NCBI RefSeq assembly: GCF_003194585.1
Contig: NZ_QHKZ01000002.1
Span: 496,001-560,000 of the forward strand
Origin: Nocardioides daejeonensis
GTDB taxonomy: Bacteria; Actinomycetota; Actinomycetes; Propionibacteriales; Nocardioidaceae
Reading direction: 5' to 3'
Length of the DNA stretch: 64,000 nucleotides
Position numbers and translations under genes: made by a program. The notes beneath the pieces are model-generated. The model saw only the letters and a list, made by a program, of their open reading frames with translations, had not been told where the DNA came from and made no database searches. Positions 1 to 8,290 of this stretch are shown here, piece after piece; position 1 is the stretch's first letter, and each line of letters begins with the position of its first letter.

Positions 1-37
1 TCGCACACCGACGGGGGCATGGCATCTGAACTGATCA

Positions 38-53
38 TGTGACTCAATTCACA
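38..53. promoter_or_regulatory. CRP/GlxR-type operator candidate
   Basis: The 16 bases TGTGACTCAATTCACA match the CRP/GlxR consensus TGTGA-N6-TCACA with both arms perfect. The site lies about 144 nt upstream of the GH26-like gene and 10 nt upstream of the palindrome at 64-79. That it binds a CRP-family regulator is inferred from the consensus only. Confidence 0.55.
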
Positions 54-63
54 CGTCGTCGCG

Positions 64-79
64 TACCCAGTATTGGGTA
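64..79. promoter_or_regulatory. Palindromic operator, EPS site A
   Basis: TACCCAGTATTGGGTA is a near-perfect palindrome (one mismatched base pair). Its core fits CCC-RRTMTT-GGG, also seen at 8022-8035 and 8238-8251, all upstream of genes of the exopolysaccharide locus. It ends 31 nt before a possible -10 (TAGCCT, 111-116). The regulator is unknown; the LuxR-type regulator at 9823-10494 is a candidate. Confidence 0.55.
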
Positions 80-110
80 GGCGGTGGTGCCACGCCGCCC
101 TGGCGGCCCC

Positions 111-116
111 TAGCCT
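111..116 (+). promoter_or_regulatory. Possible -10 element (TAGCCT) of the GH26-like gene
   Basis: TAGCCT fits the actinobacterial -10 TANNNT and lies between site A and the GH26-like coding region, 65 nt before the ATG at 182. No clear -35 is visible. A GTG at 140, in frame with the gene, is an alternative start. Confidence 0.3.
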
Positions 117-181
117 CACGGGCGCTGGGGAGACCACAGGTGCGGCGATCGCGTCGCACCGCGACACGATTGCGACACACC

Positions 182-1579
182 ATGACGCTGCACCGGCTGC
201 GCCCTGCCCTCCTCACTGCCCTGCTCTCCCTGCCCCTGCTCTCCCTGCCCCTCACCGGTGGCGGTGCCCCGGCGGGCGCGACACCACCGGCTCGCGACTG
301 GGTGACCGCTCCTTCCTCCGTCGGCGATGTCGACCTCACTCCCGGCTCAGGCACCGTGCAGGTGCTGCGGGTGCTCGAGCCGCAGCCCAGGGTGCGGCTG
401 CGCAGCGCCCGTGCCCACCGGGCCCCGGCCGGCACGCACCGCCTCCGTTGGTCGGTACGGGTGCGCACGGAGCGGGACCGCACCATCAGCCTCGTGCTCC
501 GTTCGTCCGGCGATGGCGAGCGGCTGCGGCGGCGTACGGTCCGCGTACCGGGCGGTCAGTGGACCACCGTCAGGCTGACCACGGGCACCAAGCGCGCGGG
601 CTACCGCCCGGTCGTGGTGGCCCGAGGCCTTGCCCGCGGCGAGCGGCTGCGCCTCAAGCCGGTCCGGATCCGGCCGGTGAGCGACACCCAGCAGCCCGGC
701 AACCCGCCGCGCGAGAACAGCCCAGGCGACGGCTGCCGCTACACGGTGCGAGGCCTGCCGAGCTGCGGCAGCTATCTGGGCATGGCCTACGGCTCCAACA
801 GCGACCCGGCGCCCCTGGAGCGGGAGCTCGGCACCCCGGTCGGGGTACGCCGCACCTACTACCGCGCCGACCAGGTGGCGAGCGCCGTGCGCACCGCCCG
901 CGCCGACATCGCACACGGGCGCCTGCCCTGGATCAGCTTCAAGTTCCCGCACTCGTGGGAGGCGATGGCAGCGGGCAAGGGCGACGCCTGGGCGAAGTCG
1001 CTGGCCGCGGAGTTCGACCAGCTGCCGGGACCGGTCTGGCTCGCCTTCCACCACGAGCCCGAGACCGACGGCGACATCCAGGCCTGGCGCCGTGCGCAGG
1101 AGCGCCTGGTGCCCCTGGTGCGCGGGCACGCGGACAACATCGCCTACACGGTGGTGCTCACCGGGTGGCACCAGTTCTACGGCCCGGCGGAGTACTCCCT
1201 CGACGCCATCTGGCCGCGCGGTGTGAAGGTCGACGTGGCCGGCTTCGACGTCTACAACTCGCACGGCGTCGTGAAGGACGGGCGCGAGATGGCGCCGACG
1301 CGGATGGACAGTGCCTACTTCGCCAAGATCTCGGCCTGGGCCAAGCAGCAGGGCGTCGCCTGGGGCATCGCGGAGACCGGCTTCACCGACACCGCGTTCC
1401 GCGAGGACCCGACCTGGATCCAGCGCACCCGGCGTGAGCTCGAGTCCCGCGACGGCGTCGCCATGGCCTACTTCAACTCCGGCCTGAACTCGATCGCCTC
1501 CTGGGAGCTGGGCACCGGCCGCAAGTGGGAGGCCTTCGCGCAGGCAAACCCGAGCGCGGCCCGGCTACCCGCGCAGTGA
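182..1579 (+). CDS. Secreted GH26-like glycoside hydrolase
   Basis: A 465-residue secreted protein likely to cleave or trim the extracellular polysaccharide made by this locus; the substrate is unknown. Residues 1-34 form a signal peptide (hydrophobic run, then an AGA-like cleavage region). Residues about 55-165 are a beta-rich region that may bind carbohydrate. The C-terminal half resembles the GH26/clan GH-A barrel: HHEPE places a likely acid/base Glu at 292, and IAETGF a likely nucleophile Glu at 398. The ATG at 182 is preferred over an in-frame GTG at 140 because the signal peptide begins there. The 3' end overlaps the convergent kinase gene by 15 nt. The fold call rests on the two Glu motifs and the family is inferred. 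Confidence 0.72.
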   Translation: MTLHRLRPALLTALLSLPLLSLPLTGGGAPAGATPPARDWVTAPSSVGDVDLTPGSGTVQVLRVLEPQPRVRLRSARAHRAPAGTHRLRWSVRVRTERDRTISLVLRSSGDGERLRRRTVRVPGGQWTTVRLTTGTKRAGYRPVVVARGLARGERLRLKPVRIRPVSDTQQPGNPPRENSPGDGCRYTVRGLPSCGSYLGMAYGSNSDPAPLERELGTPVGVRRTYYRADQVASAVRTARADIAHGRLPWISFKFPHSWEAMAAGKGDAWAKSLAAEFDQLPGPVWLAFHHEPETDGDIQAWRRAQERLVPLVRGHADNIAYTVVLTGWHQFYGPAEYSLDAIWPRGVKVDVAGFDVYNSHGVVKDGREMAPTRMDSAYFAKISAWAKQQGVAWGIAETGFTDTAFREDPTWIQRTRRELESRDGVAMAYFNSGLNSIASWELGTGRKWEAFAQANPSAARLPAQ

Positions 1580-2746
1580 CCACTCCTGCCATGCAGTGAG
1601 GAAGAGCCGGGCACGGTCGGCGATGAGGTCTCCCTCGGAGCCGTCGGCGAGCGGCAGGTACCGGGCCGCCATCTCTGCGAGGTAGAGCCCCGGCATCAGG
1701 CCGGCCGCCGGATCGTCGCCGACGACCGCCCGCCAGGCCGGTTCGGCCCGGCGCAATGCGGCCAGCACCTGTTCCGGCGCCCTCATCGGGGAGACGTTGA
1801 CGGCCCAGTGCAGGACGTCGAGGCCCGCCGGCACGCCGGTGGCGAACCGCTCCCAGTCCCAGAGCCCGAGGCGGCCGCGGCAGCGGGCCATGTTCCAGGG
1901 TGCCCAGTCACCGTGCCAGGCCGAGACCGGAACTGGGCGGTCGGCACGGTGGGCGAGGCTGCCCCAGCAGGCCAGGGCGGAGGCACGGGTCCGGTCGTCC
2001 GCGACGGAGCCGAGCCTCCGCCGGATGCTGTCCCACCAGTCCATGGTGGCGGGTCGGGCCGACGTCTCCCGGAACAGGTCGGTGAGGATCCGCATCTCCC
2101 GCACCGGCGGACGGCGCCGATCACGGCGGTGCTGCCACCGGTCCTGGGGCAGCGCGGTCATCAGGAGCACCGGCATGCCCAGCCAGGCGCCGTACCAGAG
2201 GGCCGTCGGGACGCGCAGTCCACGCTCGGTCAGGTCGGCGACGGTCGCCAGTGCCTGCGCCTCCGCCCGGATGTCGTCCCAGGCCAGCGTGGAGCGCCCC
2301 AGCTTCACGAAACAGCGGGGCCTGCCGTCGCTGCCGAAGACCTCGATCACCGGCTTGCGGTTCACCCGCGCGGTGCCGGTGGAGACAGCGAGCCGCACCT
2401 CGTCGCCGAGCACAGCCGTGAGGAACTCGGCCAGCGAGTCCTCCTCCGGCCCCGTCACCGTGATCCGGTCCCGAGCGACCGTGCCGAGACCGAGGCGCAG
2501 CGCACCGGCCAGCCCGAGTCGCAGCATCCGCGCTCGCGGACCGGCCGCCGCGCTGGCCTGCTCGACGACGCGTGCCGACACCGCGTGCGGTGTCACCGGT
2601 ACGGCGGTCTGCCGTCCTCCCGGCAGCACCAGGAAGTCGCGGGAGCCCGGGGATCGGTCGCCCTGGTCCCGGGTCACCGTGGCTCGCGGCCACAGCACCG
2701 ACATCGCCTCGACGAGGGAGGTGTCCTCCACAGGAACGACAGCCAT
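1565..2746 (-). CDS. APH-like phosphotransferase of the EPS operon
   Basis: A 393-residue protein with an aminoglycoside phosphotransferase/choline kinase-type catalytic core. Visible motifs are a candidate ATP-binding Lys148 (FVKLG), the Brenner-type loop HGDWAPWN with Asp280 and Asn285, and a metal-binding Asp297 in LWDWE. The first 100 or so residues are not a recognised domain. The ATG at 2746 overlaps the stop of the upstream ParB/methyltransferase gene by one base (TGATG), making this the last gene of the leftward operon. In this setting it more likely phosphorylates a sugar or polymer precursor than an antibiotic; that is inference. Confidence 0.7.
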   Translation of the reverse strand: MAVVPVEDTSLVEAMSVLWPRATVTRDQGDRSPGSRDFLVLPGGRQTAVPVTPHAVSARVVEQASAAAGPRARMLRLGLAGALRLGLGTVARDRITVTGPEEDSLAEFLTAVLGDEVRLAVSTGTARVNRKPVIEVFGSDGRPRCFVKLGRSTLAWDDIRAEAQALATVADLTERGLRVPTALWYGAWLGMPVLLMTALPQDRWQHRRDRRRPPVREMRILTDLFRETSARPATMDWWDSIRRRLGSVADDRTRASALACWGSLAHRADRPVPVSAWHGDWAPWNMARCRGRLGLWDWERFATGVPAGLDVLHWAVNVSPMRAPEQVLAALRRAEPAWRAVVGDDPAAGLMPGLYLAEMAARYLPLADGSEGDLIADRARLFLTAWQEWSLRG

Positions 2747-4071
2747 CACGACTCCCTGACGCAGGCGAAGAGGTGACGTCCGTAGTTGCCGTCGAACGGT
2801 GGCCGGTCGTCCTGGTCGGGCCCGAGGTCGACCACGCGGTCGAACGTGGTGTGCTCCTGGAGGAAGCGACGCACGTGGTCGGTGTCCCAGGAGGCGAGCG
2901 ACTCGGCGAACCAGCGCTCGTGTGCCTGCCCGGTATCCACGAAGAGGACACGTGCCGTGACCCGGTCGAGAGCCTGGAGGAGCTCCTCCGGTCCGGTCGA
3001 CCCCCGGCCGAGCGCGAAGTGGTGGAGCAGGCTGAAGCACGAGACGACGTCCCACCGCTGGGTGGTCTCGCTGAGCAATGCCATCGCCTCGCCCGTGCGG
3101 ACCTGCCCGGGTCGGAGTCCGTAGGCGACCCGGCCCACCTCCGGGGCCAGAGGATCCCGCTCGATGCCGGAGGCGACGAAGCCGTGCGCCTCCATCTGGG
3201 CGACGAACCAGCCGTAGCAGCTGGCCACGTCGAGATAGCTGCTTCCCGCCCCGGCTCCGAGGCCGGCATCCGGCAGCAGCGCGAGCATCGCCTCAAGACG
3301 GTCCACGCAGCCCCGCGCGATGGGCCAGTCGTCCAGCTCAGGGGCCTCGATCGGCTGGTAGAGCAGCGGTTCACCGCCGATCCACGACATCGCGCGCAGC
3401 ATCTCCTGCAGCGGCGTGTCCACGCTCCAGCGCTTGACCCGGACGGCGATGCGATCGATGCCCTGGGCAGCGGCCGTCGCGATCCGGTGGTGTCCGTCGA
3501 TCACCTGGTAGCAGGAGGAGTCCCTGATCGGCGCGACCTCGATCGGTCGCCCGGCAGCGGTGCGATGGTCGTCGCCCCGCTGGCCGTCGCCGCTCCCCGC
3601 CGGCGCGATTCCCACCTCTCGCAGCCAGTCCCGGGCGACCGCGACGATGCCGACGTTGTCGGCGGCTGAGAAGTACTGGCCGGAGAGATCGATGCAGGTG
3701 CGGGCGAGATCGGCGTAGCTCGAGCCGAGGATCTCCACATCGGTGATGGGTCGCATCCTGGCGACCCGGAGCAGCTCGGCGTGCGGGCCGTCGGTCACCC
3801 GCCGCGAGGGCCACAGCAGGTCGCCGGAGGCACGTGCGTAGTCGGCGGCGGAGAGCTTGTTCTGGCCGCCGAGGAGAAGCCGGTCGATCGGCACCACGAG
3901 GAGCTGAGGCTGCCAGGTCAGGCGCTCGCGCAGTCCTTCGCGGATCCCTCGTGGCATCGGGGTACGCCGCGCGGTTCGGTAGGTCCCGACGGCCACCCGA
4001 TGGGCTCCCTCCCGCAGGATGCGTGCCAGATGGCGGCCTCGGGCGTGGTGTGCCCAGGTCAGCATGGCCAT
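2746..4071 (-). CDS. ParB-like nuclease domain fused to SAM methyltransferase
   Basis: A 441-residue two-domain protein. Residues about 55-215 look like a ParB/sulfiredoxin-type domain with the signature IDGHHR (191-196). Residues about 275-440 look like a class I methyltransferase, with glycine motif I replaced by DVASCYGWF (281-289) and a DVVSCFSLLHH-type motif IV. Such ParB domains can act as nucleotide-dependent kinases or nucleases, so the role here is open. The start lies one base after the sulfotransferase stop and the end overlaps the kinase gene, placing it in the polysaccharide operon between two modifying enzymes. It may methylate a sugar or a carrier-linked precursor (inference). 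Confidence 0.62.
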   Translation of the reverse strand: MAMLTWAHHARGRHLARILREGAHRVAVGTYRTARRTPMPRGIREGLRERLTWQPQLLVVPIDRLLLGGQNKLSAADYARASGDLLWPSRRVTDGPHAELLRVARMRPITDVEILGSSYADLARTCIDLSGQYFSAADNVGIVAVARDWLREVGIAPAGSGDGQRGDDHRTAAGRPIEVAPIRDSSCYQVIDGHHRIATAAAQGIDRIAVRVKRWSVDTPLQEMLRAMSWIGGEPLLYQPIEAPELDDWPIARGCVDRLEAMLALLPDAGLGAGAGSSYLDVASCYGWFVAQMEAHGFVASGIERDPLAPEVGRVAYGLRPGQVRTGEAMALLSETTQRWDVVSCFSLLHHFALGRGSTGPEELLQALDRVTARVLFVDTGQAHERWFAESLASWDTDHVRRFLQEHTTFDRVVDLGPDQDDRPPFDGNYGRHLFACVRES

Positions 4072-4072
4072 G

Positions 4073-5014
4073 TCAGACGTCCTCTCGCCAGATCGGTTGA
4101 TGTCCCAGCAACTCGGTGAGCACGCGATCGTCCTCGGCGAACTCGGCGAGCAGCCGACTGCGCAGCTCGGGGTCGAGGTCGGCTCCCGGACGCGCGTTCC
4201 AGACCGCGACCTCGCCGCAGTCCCAGGGGTCGAGCCCCAGCTGTTCCTGGAGGCGCCGGAACTCCTTCTGCGGCTCCGCGAAGAGCCGTTCGGCCTCGAC
4301 CAGGTGCACTCGGTCGCGACCGAGGGTCCGATACAGCCGACGCACCTGCTCGGCGTAGTGGCTGCGCCCGAGATAGGCATGGTGACGGTGGCTGTGACTG
4401 GTCGAGCCCGGCACCGAGACGAGCCGCTCGGCCTCGCCGGCCAACCGCTCCGGCTCCCGGCGCACCGCCTCGGCGAACTCCAGGTCATCGAAGCCGCGCG
4501 CGGTCTCGTGCCGGTAGGCGGAGTAGGCGCGGTCAACCGGGTCGCGCAGCACCACGACGACCTGCACATGGGGAAGGCAGCGGGCGATGCGCTCGGCGGC
4601 GAGTGGGTGGAAGAGGTAGTAGCCGCTGCACTCGAACGTGTGCGGCGTGTGACCTCGAGCCAGCAGGCGGGCGGTGACCCGGAGCGGGAAGTGGGCGAGG
4701 TACCAGCGCATCCCGTGGTGGTACTGGTCGTCGAAATAGCCGGTGCCCTTGACCATGGTCGGCCGCACCAGCTGCGGGTGATCGCCGAGCATCCGGAACA
4801 GTGTCGTCGTGCCCGCCCGCTGTGCGCCGACCACGATGACCGCCGGACGCAGGCGCCATCGGGCGGTCGCCATGCCCCAGGCGAGCGCCACCGACCGCAC
4901 GAGGCGGCGTACCGGCGGCGGCAGATGGTCGCGCAGCGCGCGGGTCCGAGTGCGGGTACGGGCGCGAAGGCCGCTCGGGCGGTCCGCCATGGTGGTACTC
5001 CTCTTCTTCGTCAT
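4073..5014 (-). CDS. Sulfotransferase (PAPS-dependent)
   Basis: A 313-residue cytoplasmic sulfotransferase. The 5'-phosphosulfate-binding loop is GAQRAGTTT (63-71) and the 3'-phosphate-binding motif is RDPVDRAYSAY (157-167), both canonical. The family transfers sulfate from PAPS to hydroxyls of sugars or lipids. The ATG at 5014 overlaps the flippase stop by 4 nt (ATGA), so it is translationally coupled within the exopolysaccharide operon. Its position between flippase and methyltransferase suggests sulfation of the polysaccharide repeat unit. The N-terminal 45 residues are Arg-rich and may contact membrane. The acceptor is unknown. Confidence 0.82.
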   Translation of the reverse strand: MTKKRSTTMADRPSGLRARTRTRTRALRDHLPPPVRRLVRSVALAWGMATARWRLRPAVIVVGAQRAGTTTLFRMLGDHPQLVRPTMVKGTGYFDDQYHHGMRWYLAHFPLRVTARLLARGHTPHTFECSGYYLFHPLAAERIARCLPHVQVVVVLRDPVDRAYSAYRHETARGFDDLEFAEAVRREPERLAGEAERLVSVPGSTSHSHRHHAYLGRSHYAEQVRRLYRTLGRDRVHLVEAERLFAEPQKEFRRLQEQLGLDPWDCGEVAVWNARPGADLDPELRSRLLAEFAEDDRVLTELLGHQPIWREDV

Positions 5015-6558
5015 CGCCAGGCCTCGCTGTCGCGTGTGGCGAGGCCCCTCCAGGCCTGGTCGAGGGCCAGCCCGGAACGGAACCGGTAGAGCGAGGCGAC
5101 GAACAGGGCACCGCTGCCGGCGAGCCCGAGCAGCAGCCACCAACCGTCCACGTCGCTGAGCGCCAGCAGTCCGCAGGGCAGACCGACGCACACCGTGGTC
5201 ACCGACGCTGCGGTGAGGGTGATGCGCGAGAACGGATGCACCCGCTGGCTGCGGCCCACCTGCCAGAAGGCGAGAGCGCACCTGCTCACGACGGCCGCCG
5301 CCCAGGCGATCGCGGCGCCCACGATCCCGAGACCGGGGATCAGCAGCAGGCAGAGCGACAGGTCGATCACCAGCGCGAGTGCGGTGTTGCCCGCACTGGC
5401 CAGGCTCCGGCCCGACATCAGCAGCAGCGTGTCCACCGGCCCGGAGGCGACCGCCACCAGCATGGTCAGCGCCATCACGACCACCACCAAGGGTGCATGG
5501 TCAGTCGAGGCGGCAGCCGGACCGAAGAGAGCGAGGTAGTGCCCGGCCAGCATCAGGACGGTGAGGTGCAGCGGCCAGGCCAGCAGCATGCACCAGGCGG
5601 TCGCCACCCGGTAGATCTCCCGCAGGGTAGCCCGGTCGTCGTGCACGAGGATCTCGGTCAGCCGAGGTTGCAGCACCTGCTGCACCGCCTGGGTGCTCAG
5701 CTGCCCGAGCGGCACGAACCGGGTGGCGACCGTGTACGCCGCGGCCGCCGTGGGCGAGACGAGCGCAGCCACCACAAGGATGTCCGCCTTCTGCATGCCG
5801 ATCTGCGCCATCCGGGCGAGTCCGCGCAGCCAGGTGAACCGCCAGAACGCCTGCCGCACGCCGGGAGACGCCGGACGCGGCGAGGAGCCGCTGTGCCCTC
5901 GCCGGCGCAGGGTCGCCCGCAACGAGTGGAGCGCGGCGACCGCGGCAACGACGTGCGAGGCGGCCCATGCCGCGGCGACACCGGCCAGTCCGGCGCCGCC
6001 GAGCAGGGCGAACCCGACCGCGACCGGCTGCAGGCCGGCGCGCAGCAGGCGGTCGATCAGTGCCGTGCTGCGCAGTTCGGTGAGCGCCCGCGCGGCTCCC
6101 AGGCTGATGTCGGCGAGGACGGCGGCAGGCAGGACACACAACGCGATACGCAGCGCGGTCACCGTCTCGGCCCCCCAGCCCAGCGCCGTTCCGAGGGCAC
6201 CCGAGACGGCGATGCCGGAGAGCGTCACGGTGACCGCCACCGTCAGGCACACAGCCCGCGCGTTGCGCAGGAGGGCGAGGATGTCGGCGGAGCCGCCTCG
6301 GGCCTCGTGGCGGAGCAGGAAGCGTGCCAGGCCGGTGTCGGTACCGAGCACGGCCATCCCCTCCACCAGCACGAACCCAGCGGTGATGGCGAAGAACGCA
6401 CCGGCGTTCTCCGGGCTGAGGCCGCGCGCCACGAGGGCGACCAGGGCGAACCCGGCCACCCCGGCCACTGCGGAGCCGGCCAGACCGAGAGCACCGCCGC
6501 GCGCCAGGGTTGCGAGATGGCCCGGCACCGCCGCCTGGAGCGTCCTGGTGGAGCTCAT
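5011..6558 (-). CDS. Wzx-like polysaccharide flippase (MOP superfamily)
   Basis: A 515-residue polytopic membrane protein of the oligosaccharidyl-lipid flippase type, with about 12-14 hydrophobic segments spread over the whole length. It would flip undecaprenyl-linked repeat units made by the sugar transferase and glycosyltransferases at 10610-12956. The ATG at 6558 overlaps the Wzz-like gene stop by 4 nt and its own stop overlaps the sulfotransferase start, so translation is coupled. A MATE transporter is the main alternative, but the genetic context favours polysaccharide export. No Wzy-like polymerase is visible in the window. Confidence 0.78.
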   Translation of the reverse strand: MSSTRTLQAAVPGHLATLARGGALGLAGSAVAGVAGFALVALVARGLSPENAGAFFAITAGFVLVEGMAVLGTDTGLARFLLRHEARGGSADILALLRNARAVCLTVAVTVTLSGIAVSGALGTALGWGAETVTALRIALCVLPAAVLADISLGAARALTELRSTALIDRLLRAGLQPVAVGFALLGGAGLAGVAAAWAASHVVAAVAALHSLRATLRRRGHSGSSPRPASPGVRQAFWRFTWLRGLARMAQIGMQKADILVVAALVSPTAAAAYTVATRFVPLGQLSTQAVQQVLQPRLTEILVHDDRATLREIYRVATAWCMLLAWPLHLTVLMLAGHYLALFGPAAASTDHAPLVVVVMALTMLVAVASGPVDTLLLMSGRSLASAGNTALALVIDLSLCLLLIPGLGIVGAAIAWAAAVVSRCALAFWQVGRSQRVHPFSRITLTAASVTTVCVGLPCGLLALSDVDGWWLLLGLAGSGALFVASLYRFRSGLALDQAWRGLATRDSEAWR

Positions 6559-7976
6559 CCGGAGACCCGCCGTCCTTGCCCGGCGTGCACGAGGGCGACC
6601 GACAGGCCAAGGCTCCCCGGCACGGCGCCGAGCGCCTGTTCGAGGTCCTCGACGTGGGTCACCCCCGCGGTGACCGACAGCAGCAGCCGGTCCACCCTCG
6701 GCACGAGGAGCTCGCCGGTCTGCCCCGGCAGCTCCACCCCGGAGACGATCACCACCTGCGCGCGCTCCCGCAGCACGTCCAGCACCTCTCCCATGGCAGG
6801 CGAGGCGACCAGGTCGGTCCAACGTGCGGGGTCGTCCGCCTCGCTGCCGCCTGCCCGGCCGATCACCTGGAGGAAGTCGTCCTCCGGCTCCAGAGCCTCG
6901 TCGAGCTCGGCCTTCCCCTGCAGCACCTCGTCGATGCTGCGGGGCAAGTCGCTCGGACCTTCGAGGTCCCGGCACACCGCCAGCCGGACATGCACCGTCG
7001 CCATCCGAGCGCGTGCGAACCCGGCAGCGAGGTCGGCCGCGAGGACCGATGCCTCGAGGGCCCGCGCGCGGCGCGGACCGGCATCGGCGACCAGGAGCAC
7101 GCCGGGGCCCGCCGCGTCGGAGGCGAGCAGCCTGGATCGCAGCGCGTCCGGAACGGCCGGCCCCAGGACGTCGTACCCCGCGGTGACCAGGTCGAGGGTC
7201 GACCCGACGGTGCGACGATGCCGCCGGCGCAGCAGGAGGAGGCCGCCGCACGCGGCGAGCGCTGCCCCGGCCCCGATGCCCGCCGTCACGTACGGACGCG
7301 CCAGCAGTCCTACCGGCGCCTGCTGTGCCGGGGTGACCACCTGGCCGGGGTCGCGGCTGACGTACCCAAGAGCAGTGAGCTCGCTCTGCAGCTGGGAGAC
7401 CTGCACTGCGGAGGCACTCACCTGCTGCTCCAGCAGGGCCCGGCGTGACGATCCCGCGGGCAGCCTGTTCTTCTCCTGCGTGAGCGAGGCGAGGTGGTCC
7501 TGCGCGCTGCGGATCTCCTCCCGCAGGTGTGCCTCCCGGTCGAAGACGGCCGCTTTGGTGCGTTGCGCACGGTAGTCGAGGAAGGCGGTCGCGAACCGGT
7601 CGGCGACCTCACGGGCACGCGTCGGATCGCCTGCCTGAGCAGTGATCCTGAGCAACTGCGTGTTGGGGGGAACCTCGACGTCGATCGACGAGCGCAACTC
7701 CTCCACGGCGCCGCCGATCTCCTTGGCCACGGCGCGTGTGACCGCGTCCGACGCGACCAGCCGGGCCTCGGTCTCCAGGCTCAGCACGCCCTCCCGCGCG
7801 TCCGGGTTGAAGGGGTTGCCCTCCAGCGGCGTCACCAGCACGGTGGCGGTCGCCGATCGCTCCGGAGGTGTACTGCTCGCCCAGCCCCACCCGGCCGCGC
7901 CGCCCACGGCGGCGAGCAGCGCGACCAGGAGCGACGGCAGCAGCCACCCTCGTCCGAAGTTCTTCATGGGCGTCAT
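6555..7976 (-). CDS. Wzz-like chain-length protein with degenerate tyrosine-kinase domain
   Basis: A 473-residue protein. Residues 1-33 hold the first membrane helix, about 40-225 is the extracellular Wzz domain with a coiled-coil stretch (roughly 145-205), and 228-250 is the second helix. The cytoplasmic remainder (about 255-473) has the layout of a BY-kinase, but the P-loop position reads VADAGPRRARA without the Gly-Lys-Ser/Thr, and the Walker B-like strand is VVIVSG. It probably controls polymer length without ATP hydrolysis. First gene of the leftward operon. The start is either 7976 or 7967 (MTP-MKN); neither has a strong ribosome binding site. Palindrome site B lies 46 nt upstream. Confidence 0.75.
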   Translation of the reverse strand: MTPMKNFGRGWLLPSLLVALLAAVGGAAGWGWASSTPPERSATATVLVTPLEGNPFNPDAREGVLSLETEARLVASDAVTRAVAKEIGGAVEELRSSIDVEVPPNTQLLRITAQAGDPTRAREVADRFATAFLDYRAQRTKAAVFDREAHLREEIRSAQDHLASLTQEKNRLPAGSSRRALLEQQVSASAVQVSQLQSELTALGYVSRDPGQVVTPAQQAPVGLLARPYVTAGIGAGAALAACGGLLLLRRRHRRTVGSTLDLVTAGYDVLGPAVPDALRSRLLASDAAGPGVLLVADAGPRRARALEASVLAADLAAGFARARMATVHVRLAVCRDLEGPSDLPRSIDEVLQGKAELDEALEPEDDFLQVIGRAGGSEADDPARWTDLVASPAMGEVLDVLRERAQVVIVSGVELPGQTGELLVPRVDRLLLSVTAGVTHVEDLEQALGAVPGSLGLSVALVHAGQGRRVSG

Positions 7977-8021
7977 CGTGGGCCGGTCCCACCGCTGCAC
8001 GGACCCGTTGCCGGGCAGGTA

Positions 8022-8035
8022 CCCCGATATTGGGG
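8022..8035. promoter_or_regulatory. Palindromic operator, EPS site B
   Basis: CCCCGATATTGGGG has the same CCC-N6-GGG layout and TATT core as sites A (64-79) and C (8238-8251). It lies 46 nt upstream of the Wzz-like gene. On the minus strand the palindrome itself contains a -10-like CAATAT, so a bound protein might block rather than help this promoter (inference). Confidence 0.55.
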
Positions 8036-8237
8036 AGGTCGACAGCCCGTACGGCGGAGGATCGTGGGTGCTGAGGGACCTGGGAGTACGGCGCTCACAC
8101 CTGATTCGCAGGCCCCTTCGGGGGGCACACGCCCGCCAGTCAGCCGCCCCGTCCTCGACGGTCCGACCCTCCCCAGCCGGGCCGCGACGGGATGCCGGTT
8201 GGCTGGCGGGTCTGCCCCTCTCAGCCGACGGAACCGC

Positions 8238-8251
8238 CCCCAATCTTGGGT
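8238..8251. promoter_or_regulatory. Palindromic operator, EPS site C
   Basis: CCCCAATCTTGGGT contains the perfect palindrome arms CCCAA and TTGGG around a TC centre. It lies 39 nt upstream of the -10 TAATCT of the sensor kinase gene, centred near -58, a position typical of an activator. It is the cleanest of the three copies. Confidence 0.6.
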
Positions 8252-8290
8252 AAGCTCCCCAAGGCTGATGACTCCGCGTGATTCCGGACG

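Noticed and set aside
73..1437. Long alternative reading frame on the same strand as the GH26-like gene
   Set aside because: Composition is Arg/Pro/Ala-rich with no domain, the typical shadow frame of a high-GC gene. The frame from 182 has a signal peptide and catalytic motifs.
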